Origin: Ophthalmolycus amberensis
Lineage: Eukaryota; Chordata; Actinopteri; Perciformes; Zoarcidae
Direction: 5' to 3'
NCBI GenBank assembly: GCA_024529925.1
Contig: JAFEUB010001484.1
Coordinates: 253,501 to 317,500 of the forward strand
Length of the DNA: 64,000 bases
How positions within the stretch are numbered: the stretch's first letter is position 1; every line of letters begins with the position of its first letter. Under the pieces are notes generated by a model. That model was not told the DNA's origin. It saw nothing but the letters and a program-made list of their open reading frames with translations, and did no database searches. Both the position numbers and the translations under genes were made by a program. Below, one piece after another: positions 36,827 through 49,659 of this stretch.

Positions 36827-36838
36827 TACCATTAGCAA

Positions 36839-38414
36839 CCCAGTGAGCACTAACCCGGATTTCAACGTTGATTTCTGGTTGAAAAAGCGTTGAAATGGAG
36901 CCTGAACGTCTTAGACCTTTTTTCAACGTGTTTTAAACCGTCTAAATTACGGTTACAATATCAACCTGTCACAAAACACCAATTTCTTTTAAAATATTGA
37001 TGGTTTGTTCAGTTGTAGGTTGAAAGAGACGCGATTTTGGTTACTTTAAATGTATTTCTCCAAAATCATATTACGCTGTCCGTTCATATGTGGTCTACGC
37101 GGAGACGTGATTTCAACGCATTCAATGTCTCGTATAAAACCTCGTAAATATGGAACTATAGACTGTGTGCCATCAATAAGAAGCTCCCAGGACATCATAA
37201 TGAGAGCAGAGCACATTATGTATATATGTTCACTAAAATACAACTCAGTGTTTACTGCTGGAATACGCATGCGCACGGACTCTGCATTTTTCTAAGTTAG
37301 AGATGACTGGAAACACGACAAGGTTTGAGCTAGCTAGCTCTTACTGAGTGATGAGGAAGTGAACGAGCTGATGGAATAAATGAGGCTTCACGCTAACGAC
37401 GTACTCTGTAAGTACTTGAACTACTTTATTCCAGTATTGCAAACCGAAATATCATTACCATACCATTAATATCATGTTATGCTCATCATGCGGGCGAGGC
37501 TGCTAGCTTGTTAGCATGTAGCGTTAGCATGTTACAAACAGTAAACTTAAACAGTAAACAGCAGACATGTGTGTTAGTTAATGTACTATACTAATACGAT
37601 CATGGTCAAAACATTGTTGTTTGGGTTATGGCAATATATAAACAATATTGTGTAATATCCAGGTCAGCATCGTTCCGTTGAAGACACGTTTAAAATACGT
37701 CTATGGTCTCCGGTGTAGAGACGTTCAAAACTGGTCTAAAAGTCAATATGTTTTTCTAATACTTGTTTTATTTACAGATGTCCAGCTTGAAAATATGGCA
37801 GAACTCCTGAAACCGGCTCCTGTGTGGCTTTGAAAACGACATTTAAAGAAGCAAAAGGAGATTATGGTTTTTTATTAAGAACATTGTTTATAGTTATATT
37901 GTGCTTTAATAAATACAAATGAACTGTTGCCTGTGTCACTTGGTCTTTCGTCCTGTAAGTGGAAACTGTTGATGTGTTACTAACATTAAGTATTTAGTTG
38001 CTACATATTGATCTGACAGCATTTTGACGGTTAAAACACGGTGATGTTGAAAACATGTTGAAATCAGTTGAAAAGTGAACGTTTTTTCGCCGACTATTTG
38101 AAGACGTTGAAAAGACGTTCACGTTTAGACCAGATATCAACGTGATGTCCAATACTGGCTTTCAACTGATAAATGTGGATGTGGTTTCTTAGTAAGCCTC
38201 TGAATCATGATGTATTATTATTAGCACAATGTAGAGGACGAAAAATTATAGTATTGCAAATCACGGTTAAATCTGGTCTAAGCGTGAACGTCTTTTCAAC
38301 GTCTACAAATAGTCGGTGAAAAAACTTTCACTTTTGAACCAATTCTGAATGTCTTTTCAACGTCGGGCATAGACGTCTTTTAAACGTCTTTTCAACGGAA
38401 AAATGCTCACTGGG
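36839..38414 (+). mobile_element. Inverted-repeat DNA element, copy 2
   Basis: 1576-bp head-to-tail copy of the preceding element, 12 bp after it, roughly nine bases in ten identical by eye and with the same CCCAGTGAGCA termini. It keeps the exon-like segment ENMAELLKPAPVWL-stop where copy 1 reads ENMADLLKQAPVWL-stop. Flanks are AA rather than TA. Lacks copy 1's internal duplication and a 6-bp stretch near 37593. No transposase. Confidence 0.85.
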
Positions 38415-39121
38415 AAAGCACGACACAACAAGACACAAAGCTAACACAGTGTTAGCAGGGCAAAGCTACCACATTCCAACACCATGGATGAATAAAGAGA
38501 ACTGAAAGATGATTTACCTAAAAGAAAAACACACAAAAGAAATTGGCTTCGGAGCCCTCTTGGGGCTCTTTCTGGGGGCTTGTCCAACATCAGCCAAATA
38601 GCTATCACACAACTATCTATGTCTGCTTTAGACCACAATTAGTTATTTAATTAGTTAAACCACGAGGTCATCCCTGGCTGAAGTTGCTCTCTGTGTTTCT
38701 TCACTATAAACACTACCGGTAGGTATTTGACACCTGTCGCCTGTAGCGTGAAGCATTAATGCTGTTCCTGTGGTGTACTGCAGTTTAAAGCTAGGGTAGG
38801 TAATGCATTTTAGAAACCTTTTTTGTTACATCTGTTGAGATTCTCTTTACATCCTGACAGCAATCAATGAGTCAAATTCTCTGATAAAAACAAAAGTGGT
38901 ACCTGCGTGCTCATTTGCAGAAAATCTTAATACTTTAGTTAGATGTAACTACCAGTGACAGCGGCTTTGCAGCCCAACGAAAGCAGACGGGGCCGAGGAC
39001 ATGTTCTTTTTGTTTTGTGTCTATGCATGTCTCTGTCTCACCCCTCCCTCCCTGTAGACTCCTTCTCATTTCATCTTCTGCCAAGGCCCTGTACAAGATT
39101 GCTAATTTGAGCAGCATGCTA

Positions 39122-39125
39122 ACAC

Positions 39126-39175
<50 letters not shown>
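39122..39175. repeat. CA microsatellite
   Basis: 54 bp with one caaac interruption. Confidence 0.95.
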
Positions 39176-39177
<2 letters not shown>

Positions 39178-39839
39178 CATTTTCAGCACTTCACACAGGA
39201 GATGAGGACGTTGTGTGTTGTTTTGTTTTTCAAAATGTGTGGACGGAGTGATTTTACTGCATGGGCTGTTTGAATTCCATTTTTATGCACTCTCAACTGA
39301 GGTCAAAGGCTCTGCTTTTTTATTACATTTTTTATCAACAAATCAGCAATTTTGTATTTATTTTAAACAAAGACTTCTTTACTTTTTTGGGGGAAATTTC
39401 TTCTTATTTTTTCACATTAGATGGAGTGAATAAGTGAGTTCTCATATTGCTGGGAATGTGCAACCTTTCATGATGACTGTGTTAACTGTTCAAATGAAAT
39501 GCAGATGTGATAACACAGAGAATAGAAAGACACTTTCTCATGATGCTGATGCTGTTAATTGTGTGTTCACATCTATCTTTTAAATACCTATAAAACACTA
39601 TTTTCACTTGTGTTCACGTTTCACTTCAAATGTCGATCTTTCGATGAATAACTCAAAACAAAAAGCACATGAAAGCAAGGCCGTCCACAAACATGACATC
39701 ACAGGAAGTCTTTGGGTTCAGAGTCCTCAGTGTGCAGGGAGCAGTTGACAGTGAACAGTAGCTGACTGCTGGGGTCTGTGGCTCCTCTGTGGTACCGGGG
39801 TCCGCCTGAAGGGGCCAGTATGGCTCACCAAAACCGCTT

Positions 39840-39900
39840 CCCCCCCCACACCCCGACACCCCCACACCACCTCTACACCCCCCATCCCTCCTCCACCCGC
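39840..39900. repeat. C-rich low-complexity tract
   Basis: cacccc-rich run giving proline-rich spurious frames. Confidence 0.85.
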
Positions 39901-40001
39901 GGCCCACCAGGGACCGCCGGCTCTCCTACTGTGCCTTCTGCAAGACCTGGCGTAATTTAATTAACGGTGTCGACTTTAAACAAAACCACATCTGAGCCGA
40001 G

Positions 40002-40009
40002 GAGAGAGG

Positions 40010-40082
<73 letters not shown>

Positions 40083-40106
40083 CGAGGGACAGAGAGAGAG
40101 GGAGAG
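40002..40106. repeat. Long GA microsatellite
   Basis: About 100 bp GA with gcga interruptions near the 3' end. Confidence 0.97.
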
Positions 40107-40139
40107 CAGGAAATAGCCAGGGATGGGAGCAGATCGCCC

Positions 40140-41280
40140 CGGTCGGATCGCTGACAGGATTTAATGGTTCAGGGTTTGAAAGTACTTGTTCGGGGTCCGG
40201 TTGAGGATTCCTTGTTGAAATGACTGATAGCGGAGGAGATCAAGGTCTGCTTTTCAAAGGCTGGGGCTGGTAGGGAGCTGAAGATGAAACCTCACAGTCC
40301 GGATCTTCTAGATTAAAACTAAAATACTAGATGATGAGCTTCAGGTAAAAATGTGATTTTTGAAAATGAAGATTTGTTATCACTGCAGCTGAGCCTGCCT
40401 CTAGTCTTTGGAATAACACGGTTGCTAGTTGACACTTTGAAACAATGCTTCTTCTGTGTTTAGAGATGATACGTGCTTTACTTTTTGTGTTTTGTGTCAG
40501 AATCTTTTGTGAAGCACTTGAGCAGGACATTCTCAATTTGTTAAAGATAATAAATGATGAATATAGTAGTGGATAGATTTTAGAGCAAAGTGGGGAGTTT
40601 GAGAACTTATTTGATTAAATGAGAGACTTTTACACTTTAAGTTATCCACCTTTCACAGATTCTGGGACATAAATGACCTGATGCACATTTAGATTGTGGA
40701 ATTTTATAAACCAGAAACCCAAAAATATAGTGATGAGTAATATTTCTTCCACCTTCATAAAAAAACACAAAAAAACACAATGTAGATATAAGAGAACAGC
40801 TTTGATGTGTAAAATCATTCACAACAAAAGTTTTACTTATCTCATTTCAAATGTTAGTTTAGGACTATTAAACATTTCAATTTTGGGAAATAAATAATTG
40901 GTAATGATGGACACAGTGTTAATATCAGAATTTGGAATCTGATGTGAATAAACGGGATTTATTAAATTTTTTTTTTCAACACTAAATCATATATTAGGTT
41001 CATACTCAATCAGATCAATTTCTAATCTGCTTTTCAAACTCTAAACACAAGATGATCCAGTCAACATAACAACATTTAAAAAGCTCCACAAGCCTTTCTT
41101 TATCACCTACATTTAACCCAATTGAGCAAAAATGTACAATTTATGATAATAAGCAGGTTCCACTTAATTTAAGATGAAAATATCAAGATATGAAACAAAA
41201 ATGTTTTCTTCAACTGTCTCAAGTGTCCTGGAAATATTAGTACATTCACAAGCCAGTTTAATGGCTGGACCCAGTGTCAC
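40140..41280. other. AT-rich intronic stretch without recognised feature
   Basis: No gene or repeat recognised. Confidence 0.5.
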
Positions 41281-41284
41281 CATT

Positions 41285-41330
41285 AGAGAGAGAGAGAGAG
41301 AGAGAGAGTGTGTGTGTGTGTGTGTATGTG
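41285..41330. repeat. Compound GA/GT microsatellite
   Basis: GA run passing directly into GT. Confidence 0.95.
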
Positions 41331-41339
41331 TAATTGGAA

Positions 41340-42360
41340 AAACAATCAAATAAAAACATGAAATGGACTATAAATGAGGATTAAACAGGCTCATGCTGAC
41401 AAATATATCATTTTACTTCTACTTCCTGTAATAGCTTCATTTTCACAGTTCCATTGAAGCCATTTTTGGGGAATAATCTTGATGTATAGATTGCTGTTTA
41501 TTCATTCAGCATTAGCAAAGCTCTGAGGACGAGCTGCAGAATCAGCCTGAACAACAAATTAACTAAAACAATCATATCTAAAGGAGAAAAAAAACACTGT
41601 TATCCTCCCAACACCAACAAAGAAAAACAACAGCGAGACGACACTCTGCAACCTGCTAATGTTAGCAACTGATGCCTAATTTCCTTTTGATTACAAAGAC
41701 ATCCCACGCTCTCCTCTCAAGTGACGTTTAATTGTTTCTCGAAAGTAAATCATCAACTCAGCAAACTAAATTTGACAAACAACAATAGCAAACTTGCAGC
41801 GCAGGGAGCCGGGAAGCGGGGGGGGGGGGGGGAGAAAAAATGAATTAATTAAAAGAAAAAGACCCGTCTTCTGCAGTGGATGTGAAACAGAGATGAAAGA
41901 AAACAGACAATACTTCTTTTTTTTGCCTTAAATGAAGTGCGTTCACAAGCAGGAGCATATGGGAGGGCAGCAACACAACAACAAGGAAGACAACAGCTTT
42001 TAAACACGCAAACAGCATTTAAAATCGTTCTGTAGAAAAGTGCGATGGAAAGGCAGGAAAGCAGAAAGATATCAGAGTACATGTTCTTTATGTTAGAGAT
42101 CTTACATTTTAAACATCATAGACATCAAGCCCAGTGCTAAAGAACATGCTAGGAGGCTGAAGTGACACTTGAAATCTCTTTGGAATCAGCAGAGGAAGAG
42201 TCAAAGTCAAATCAAGCTCAGTGCTTTTTGTTTTTCCGATATAAGAGGTCTGAAAACATCAGCAACACAAATTCAAAAGGATGAAAATGTCACAAAATAT
42301 CGAGCCTTCACCTACCAACAAACACACATTTTTGCTTTTATTTGTCAATAATGTTATTAT
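41340..42360. other. AT-rich intronic stretch
   Basis: Contains a poly-G run at 41819-41832; otherwise nothing recognised. Confidence 0.5.
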
Positions 42361-42365
42361 ATGCA

Positions 42366-42389
42366 GTGTGTGTGTGTGTGTGTGTGTGT
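42366..42389. repeat. GT microsatellite
   Basis: Pure GT run. Confidence 0.95.
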
Positions 42390-42639
42390 AGCCTCATTTC
42401 ATTTGGCTCTCATAGCAAACACCCTAAGTGTCGTACAGGCCACAGACAAAATATGTAATCAGTTGTTTGTCCTTCATGATGGGGACAAAATAAGGAAACC
42501 GTTTTAGTGCATTAAAGTTACATTTGCTTTTATTTACAGAACATAACTGACATGAAACAGATTATCTGTGAATCAAATGTTTTCAAAAACATATTTTAGT
42601 GAACTGTTCAGCTGTAAAATGAGAATGTTTGTGACCCGA

Positions 42640-42704
42640 CCACACCGAGCCACGCCCACCACGCCACGCCCACCAAGCAACGCCCACCAAGCAACGCCCA
42701 CTGG
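42640..42704. promoter_or_regulatory. Tandem CACGCCC motif cluster
   Basis: Four near-tandem CGCCCAC cores (ccacgcccaccacgccacgc, then two caacgcccac units) in otherwise AT-rich DNA. They match SP/KLF-type CACCC/GC boxes. Could equally be a minor 14-bp tandem repeat. Confidence 0.4.
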
Positions 42705-43454
42705 CCGGAGCAAACTTTCATATTTTACAGCTTTACAACTTACACTAAAATATGTTTCAATGCAAGTGACAGAATATCGATTGCATATTTAATCAGCGCT
42801 GTTTAGTTTGACAATTTGACCAGCAGTGACTGACAGCAACGTTAGAGAATCCTGGCCTGTGATTGGTTGCTTTTCTTCGTGAGCTTTGGGGCTTTGAAAG
42901 GCCATTAGGAGCACTAAGAGGAGGCAGAGGAACCTGCTTTTTTCCACAGGTGATCTGTCTCATGTACTACTGTCAGAATATAGTGACAGTTTGAGCTAAC
43001 ATGACAAAAAGTTATTTTCATAAACTGTTACCAACTGCAGCTTTAAGTGGTCCTGGGTTTAAGTGATGCGACCTTTGATATGTTTCGCACTAAGGGCGAT
43101 TGATAAGTCATTTTCAATGGAAGCTACAAACTGACAGGAAGTCTTATCGGCGCTCCAATGACACAGGGAAGTGACTATCTCCAGTCCCCTTCCTTATGTC
43201 TTCCCACAATTCCTGTTCTGTCTAGAAAATGGAAGAAAATCGTATTCTTGCCGTTAGCTATAGCACCCAGTGCGATTTAACGACATAACTACGTCAACGA
43301 GCGCTTGAGCAACACTTTAACGGCAACAACGTAGCTGGTCACGCTTAGCCATTTTGTAGCTCTTTCGCTGGTAATATAAACAAAGCATCAAGGGCAGGGT
43401 TGGGGGCTTGAGGTATGTCAATGAGGGTCCTCACATGTCTGGATGTACAAATAC

Positions 43455-43544
43455 GTGTGTGTGTGTGTGTGTGTGTGTGCTGTTTAGCAATGGTCAATTT
43501 TGTCACAAAGATAACTTTTGTTTTTGGCCTCTTAGTGTTAGAAC

Positions 43545-43604
<60 letters not shown>

Positions 43605-43661
43605 TACATTGCAGGCATTCCTGCGTGAAGCTGTGTTTGTACTCAGAGCAGGTGCAGGCTG

Positions 43662-43713
<52 letters not shown>

Positions 43714-43730
43714 GTGCGTGTGTGTGTGTG
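43455..43730. repeat. GT, CA and GA microsatellites
   Basis: GT 43455-43479, CA 43553-43601, GA 43664-43730 with terminal GT. The first two are complementary. Confidence 0.95.
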
Positions 43731-43739
43731 TTATTTCAT

Positions 43740-45030
43740 GTCTTCAGTTACATCCCGTATAAAAACATCACAGAGTGTTCGATCATCTGTAAATCTGTGA
43801 CGTCCGGCTCGTTCACCATCACCTCTCAGATAACAGCGAGAACATTCTCGTCTATATATTTGACCCTTTTTACAGTCCTACTGTTGTCTGTTCTGCTCTT
43901 TCTTTATCTCATTCAGCACTACTTTCCCCAACATATTAATGTTACATTTCATCAGTCTGGTTTTTTTGTATCCCATTTCAGTCATAAATAAATCAGATCC
44001 TGTTGTGTTATTGTAGTTCTTGTGTGTGTGTCTGTACATGTCAGAGCACAAACCCAGTGAAATGTATAAACATCCTTATAGCTCAGATTGCATTGCTTTG
44101 ACCCTGTGGGGTCTTTGTAACCCTCAAACAGCTACTATGTCCAACAAAACACACATCCTGTATTCAAACAAATCTTACTTCATTGAAACACAATCAATTC
44201 AACAAATGACTGATATGATATGATTACACAAATGCAAGCCAATTAAAAGACTTCTTCCAGAATAAAAAATAAAAAAATCTGAAATTATACCTCTTGTCAA
44301 AATGCATATTCTAGGTATGAGCATAAGAAGGACATGTTCAAAACACTGCATTATGAAAATATGTTATGGATATTTGACATTCCAACCAGTGTAAATGTAT
44401 TGCATGTTTATAGTGATCAGCTTCAGTTAAATTATATTTTAGACCTTCATTAATGTGACCACTATATTTAAATACCTAAATATAATAAACATTTTTTTAA
44501 TTACTTTTATTTTTACGATTTATTTTGTTATTTTACACAGTTCTTCTTTTTTCCTGTTCATAGTTATTTTAATGAAATTAATTACTATTACTGTTACTTT
44601 TTATATGATATATATTTTCACAATTAACAATTAAAGCGGAGCATAATAAATAATAATACAACAATAAAGAGTTGTTTAAAGAAGCAGAAAGTGAAGGTAT
44701 TTTAACAGCTATTGGAATTTGGATGAGCGTCAGCAACAGTAATACGTATCCAGTTAGATAAATATCAGATATCTAATCAAAGCTGTATGTCAGAGTCTAA
44801 CCACTCAGTAAAGCAACTTAATGTTGTCATCAATTCTGCATTTGAAATATTTCCATTTAATAAGATTCAGCCTCACTGATGTTTAACTCACACACACACA
44901 TATCTAAAAATATGGATCTTAAACTCAATACAATTGTGGAGAATAAACAAAAAGAAATGCTTGCGTAAAAATATTAACAAATGGGATTTTCTTCACTAAA
45001 GAGATGAGGAAAAAGAAGATGGCTGCTGAG
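43740..45030. other. AT-rich intronic stretch without recognised feature
   Basis: Low GC, long runs of ATTT and TAATA. Nothing supported. Confidence 0.5.
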
Positions 45031-46171
45031 AGACGGCATGAAGACACATTTCAGCCTCATCCTCGTCCTCATCCTATTGGCAGCAGGTTTGGAGGCCGGA
45101 CCATCCGGGAAAAAAACCCCAAAACATTTTAGTAGAAGAGCAGGAATATCTGAACAGACAGCGGAATAATGCGGACCCTTCATGGGACTGATCTGAGCAG
45201 CTGACTGGGTTACGGGTTCAATCTCTACAGCGAGACTCGCTACGACGACGCCTTCAATGTGCAACTTTGTTCGACAGCGTTGAGTCCCAATAAGAGACAG
45301 TCTGCAGGAAAACAAAAAAAGATTCAAGAAGTGCCTTTCTATTGATCTTAAATACAACCATTATAAAATACAACTGCCGTTCTTACCAGTAATCTCATAC
45401 TGTATCATTTCCCCCAGAAATCCTACACATACGCTCAAACACACACACTTACCAGGTATTACTTGTAATCCAGCAAAGTAACCTGGTAATTACAGTTCAA
45501 TGTAATTAGAATTTTTTAAATGTATGTCAACAGGTTGTCAACACACCATATATATGATGCATGTGTGTATATAAATGAAAAGGTGGAGGCAGGCGTATTG
45601 GTCCAAGGAGAGTAGATCCATATTTATGGGACAAGTGGGTTGAGTTATGTCAAATACAAATAAAGTTTTAAACAAAATAAGCTATTTTTCACTGTCATTC
45701 CTTAAGTTTTCTTTTTTCTAATTTATATTAGGGCTGGATATGATTAGTATTTTTGGCCCAATGTATCCCATCATGCTTAATGTATATTGCTGTTCACTGG
45801 CTGTTAGCGTCACATTTTTGAAGGACATATATCTTTACATTTTGGCAGATCTGCACTATTAACAATCACTGCATACAGAAGAAAAGATAGAGAACAGATG
45901 CTATGGTAACATAATGTCTGAGTGTGTTGCTTAAGTGTTTCAGTGTTTTGGTTTGTATTAAGTTCAGAGCTAAAAAAAACACTGGAACTAAACCCCAAAC
46001 AGAAGTGATTATGAAAATGAACACCTGTCAGCAATCTGATGCTATTTTTCTGAATAAAAGCCACAGCTCCAAACAAGCCGAAACTGACTCATGACCCGAC
46101 AGAACCAGCCACTCAAAGACATCGAACACAAAAATGGAACAAATGTACAAAAAAGAGAGGTATGCCTACAA

Positions 46172-46173
<2 letters not shown>

Positions 46174-46226
<53 letters not shown>
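46174..46226. repeat. CT microsatellite
   Basis: 53-bp pure CT run. Confidence 0.97.
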
Positions 46227-46229
<3 letters not shown>

Positions 46230-46659
46230 TGATATCTGTGCCAACAAGCGTGGAAGAAAGGGCCTCTGAATTCATTTCCCTGCAGTCAAACCTCCTCTCC
46301 ATTTCACAGGCATGGAGGTCCTCTCCTCGCTCCCGCTCTCTTGATGTGAACGGGAGGAAGCAGGCGGGGTTACTCGCATCACAGAGGTGGAAACGGAGAG
46401 GGTTCGAGCAGAGAGAGGCGACGGCTCGGAGCGCCGCGGACATGAAGGCAGTGCAGAGGACAGGGATCCAAAAGCTGGATCATGTGACTGTAGACAGAAG
46501 ACTTTGACAACCGTCACTTAGGCGGTTGTGCGGCGTTCTTGTACAACACAGGAGTCGGTCAAGGGTTTACGAGACATACGGAGTTCAGGACCCTGGGGCC
46601 CACATCCTGTGTCAGACCTGTGGTGATGCTAAAGGCTACTAGGACAAGTCAGTAGGGTG

Positions 46660-47640
46660 GTTTTGGTGAGGCCGTGGTTACAGTTGTCTTTTCAAAGCAT
46701 CTTTTGTCATCCGATCACGCCAGGACGTATTAACTGTCAAGTCTGTACGCTTCGAGATCGGATCTTGCTCGCATTGGAATCCGATCACGCCTAGGTGGCA
46801 TGGCTTGTAAAGGGAAGAGAGGAGGAAAACCCGGGGCTGGAACCCAGCTGAGACCCGCTCTCTGGGTCCTGTTGTGTTAATATTAATGGAAACCCAACAT
46901 TTCCTGATTTTGCTGGTTCAAAATAAAAGCTTTTAAATAACAAATTAACGAGGGACTTTTACTGCGGAGAATTTACAGGCAATGAAATGTGTTTATCCAC
47001 CGTTTTACAGCCGCTCCTATGAAATAAACCTCAAAATATATCCGATCACTATCGGATCAAGCAGGTTGCATTGATGCGTCAAGTGGGGCCAACACATATG
47101 CGGACACAGCTTGATTCTGATCTGGTGCATTGGGCGATCAGACCCCAAGTGAACAGGGCTAAATACAAGTGTAAACAACCGCCAAGACGCATTATGATCC
47201 GATCACTCAAACCACTCGCCGAAATGGTCTGGGATGCATTTGACCACATGTCTTTTTTAGAGTAAACACCAATGACTCTTGATGCGTCCACGACGAGGAC
47301 ATAACAGGAAACAACCTCATCTCCAGTCAGTTCTCAAATCGCTTAAACTGGTTTTGACCAAATTCCTAAAAGCCCACAGAGATACGTCAAACATCTTGGG
47401 CAGTTTGGTTTGCCTGGAACACGCCCTGGAGTAGACGCAGGCAATATTTTTTTTGATTTTGTCTTCTTGTTTTGATCTCAGGCAGACTAGGCACAGGAAG
47501 TGCATTGCTGCCTTCCTCCAGTTAACACAAATGATATATGCGTTTTTTTGCTTACAGAGCGGGGGAGTGAGATCTGATCACAAGTGGTCATTCGAGGTGC
47601 ATGTGGGGGCTCATTCGGAATGTGTTAACATGATGTGCCG
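46660..47640. repeat. Probable non-autonomous DNA transposon remnants
   Basis: Several ccgatcac/gatcggat words in both orientations (46700, 46780, 47040, 47200) and an aaccactcgccgaaatggtctgg-like core, followed by gatcacaagtggtcat. Resembles fish hAT-type non-autonomous elements; ends unresolved. Confidence 0.45.
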
Positions 47641-47759
47641 GCACCACGGAAGCCACGCGTTTTAATCAAAGTCCAAGCAGGGACCAGGTCAGGGTGGATG
47701 GGTGGCTCAAACACGGGACTTTTTACTATTAAGTTATTTCAAATTACAAAAGCCACGTA

Positions 47760-47960
47760 AAACATTACCAACAAAGTCCTTTAATCCCAAACATTGATGT
47801 TTCCTCTCCTAAAACTAACGACGTAGCTCTGTTCCCTACCTAAAGCTAACGGTAAATCGTTTAGGCTAACGGAGACGTTTTTTTGCCTAAACCTGAAGTT
47901 AAATTGTTAAAAGTCACAACGTAGTTTTGTTGCCTAAACCTGAAGTTACAATCTTTCTGT
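47760..47960. repeat. Dispersed fish repeat fragment
   Basis: Repeated gttgcctaaacctgaagtta words, twice within 60 bp, related to 9400-9480. Confidence 0.5.
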
Positions 47961-48392
47961 GCTGCCAGCATGTAATTCTAACACATTCTGTGCCATGTTT
48001 CTGTGAGATCGGTGCTGTGCTGATCATGTGTAGAGGGACAGCATTTTACTGTAGCATCAAGCATAAACTATTTCTTTTATTTTTTTATCTCAGGTTCAAT
48101 TTAAAATCGGAATTGATAATGTAGGCAGTAACTCAAGCCATTAGATACAAGCAATTATTACAGAATATTACAAATGTTTATGTGTAATAAATTAATTTCA
48201 TATACTGTGGAATGTATAGTGTAATGGTAAATTCACATAAAAGTAAAGCAACGGTCCATTTTGCTGGACAACATGTCTCACAGCAAACGTCTCATCCGTC
48301 CACTTTACGCGCACACAAAAGATGAAAAACAACCCCAACCAGTCAAACAAACCATGCTTCCTCACTGCTTTTTCTCTTTTTAACACCTTTCC

Positions 48393-48412
48393 ACCCCCCC
48401 CCCCCCCCCCCC
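48393..48412. repeat. Poly-C run
   Basis: About 18 consecutive C, flanked by a GC-rich patch 48430-48550. Confidence 0.95.
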
Positions 48413-48529
48413 TCCCTCCTCAATCCCCAGCCTGATGTAGACACAGAGAAGGGGAGGAAGGACAGGAGGAAGCGCGGGACAAAGCGGGCCGAGGCCACAG
48501 AAAGGCGGCCTCCCGCCGTGCCAAAGAGG

Positions 48530-48780
48530 CGGCCGACACGCCGTACATTCAGCCATCGTTAACTGCCGATTAATGAGGTCAGCAGCAGAGAAAAAACTCT
48601 CCACATGTAAAAACACCTCAAAGCTAAAATTAGAAATGGATCCATTGAGCACTAGAGGCTGCAAATACAGGTTATTTTCATAATTAGTTCCATTATAAGA
48701 ACATACCGTCATCCTCTGCCTGCTGCTTGGTGTCATTAACACTCGCCAACCCAAATATACATTCCCTTTATAGTCAAATG
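48530..48780. promoter_or_regulatory. Candidate conserved noncoding segment
   Basis: Non-repetitive block with gattaatgag, ataattag and tcattaac motifs, 2.6 kb 3' of exon 9. Motif-based suggestion only. Confidence 0.25.
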
Positions 48781-49659
48781 AAACAGAGAATAACAGCAAC
48801 ACCTTTTTTACCACATTTATAATTCATTAACAAGACATATATTAGGTAATTGATCAATCAACTAATTTCAGCAAAACCACCAAATTAAAGGTTATACTTA
48901 TAAACTAAACAGAATCCATTTCCACCCAAAAAAAGTGAAAAACAAACCGTGACACAAAGAAAAGTGTATAACTCTGAGTGTGAAATTATGACAAACTAAA
49001 CCTAAAAAAAAAAAAAAGCGTTCTACCGCTGCATTTCCTACTTATTTCAGCCGAGCTCCAGGCCTCACAACAACAGCTGGGGTCAACTCACGGCGCTCAC
49101 GAGGAACCACGAACACGGATCATGTAGTGATGTTTACCCATCACACATTTTCTGTTGGATTCTGCCCACGGACAGAACACCCTTTACGGGAATAGCTTGA
49201 TTCATGGAAGATCTGTTTCGGGCTGGAACTACTGATTGTTCTAATGAATAATTCAATCAAATGGCATAAAAATGTCATGTTCTCAAAGCCCCATGTGTCT
49301 TCAGATGTCTTGTTTTCTTTGACCAAACAAAGATTGCATCTGCAATGATGCAAAACAGAGAAAAGCAGTAACTGCTCATGTAGGAGAATGTTTGGTGATC
49401 GGTGTGGCGAAGGACTTCAACGATTGGCTCATTTTCTGTCAGTTGACAAATCTTTTCGGCGACTTGAGCTGATTACACTTCAATCCTCAAGTCCTCCAAC
49501 CAGCAGCACATCGACCGCTAAGACTTTCATGCAAAATGTCCCAAAATCCCAAAACCTGATAAATGAATTAACTCATTCATTAATTATTGATAAAATCAAC
49601 AAAAGGATATAATAGTGATCATCATGCTCTTTCTGCAAAAAACAGTAATTTCAGCAACA

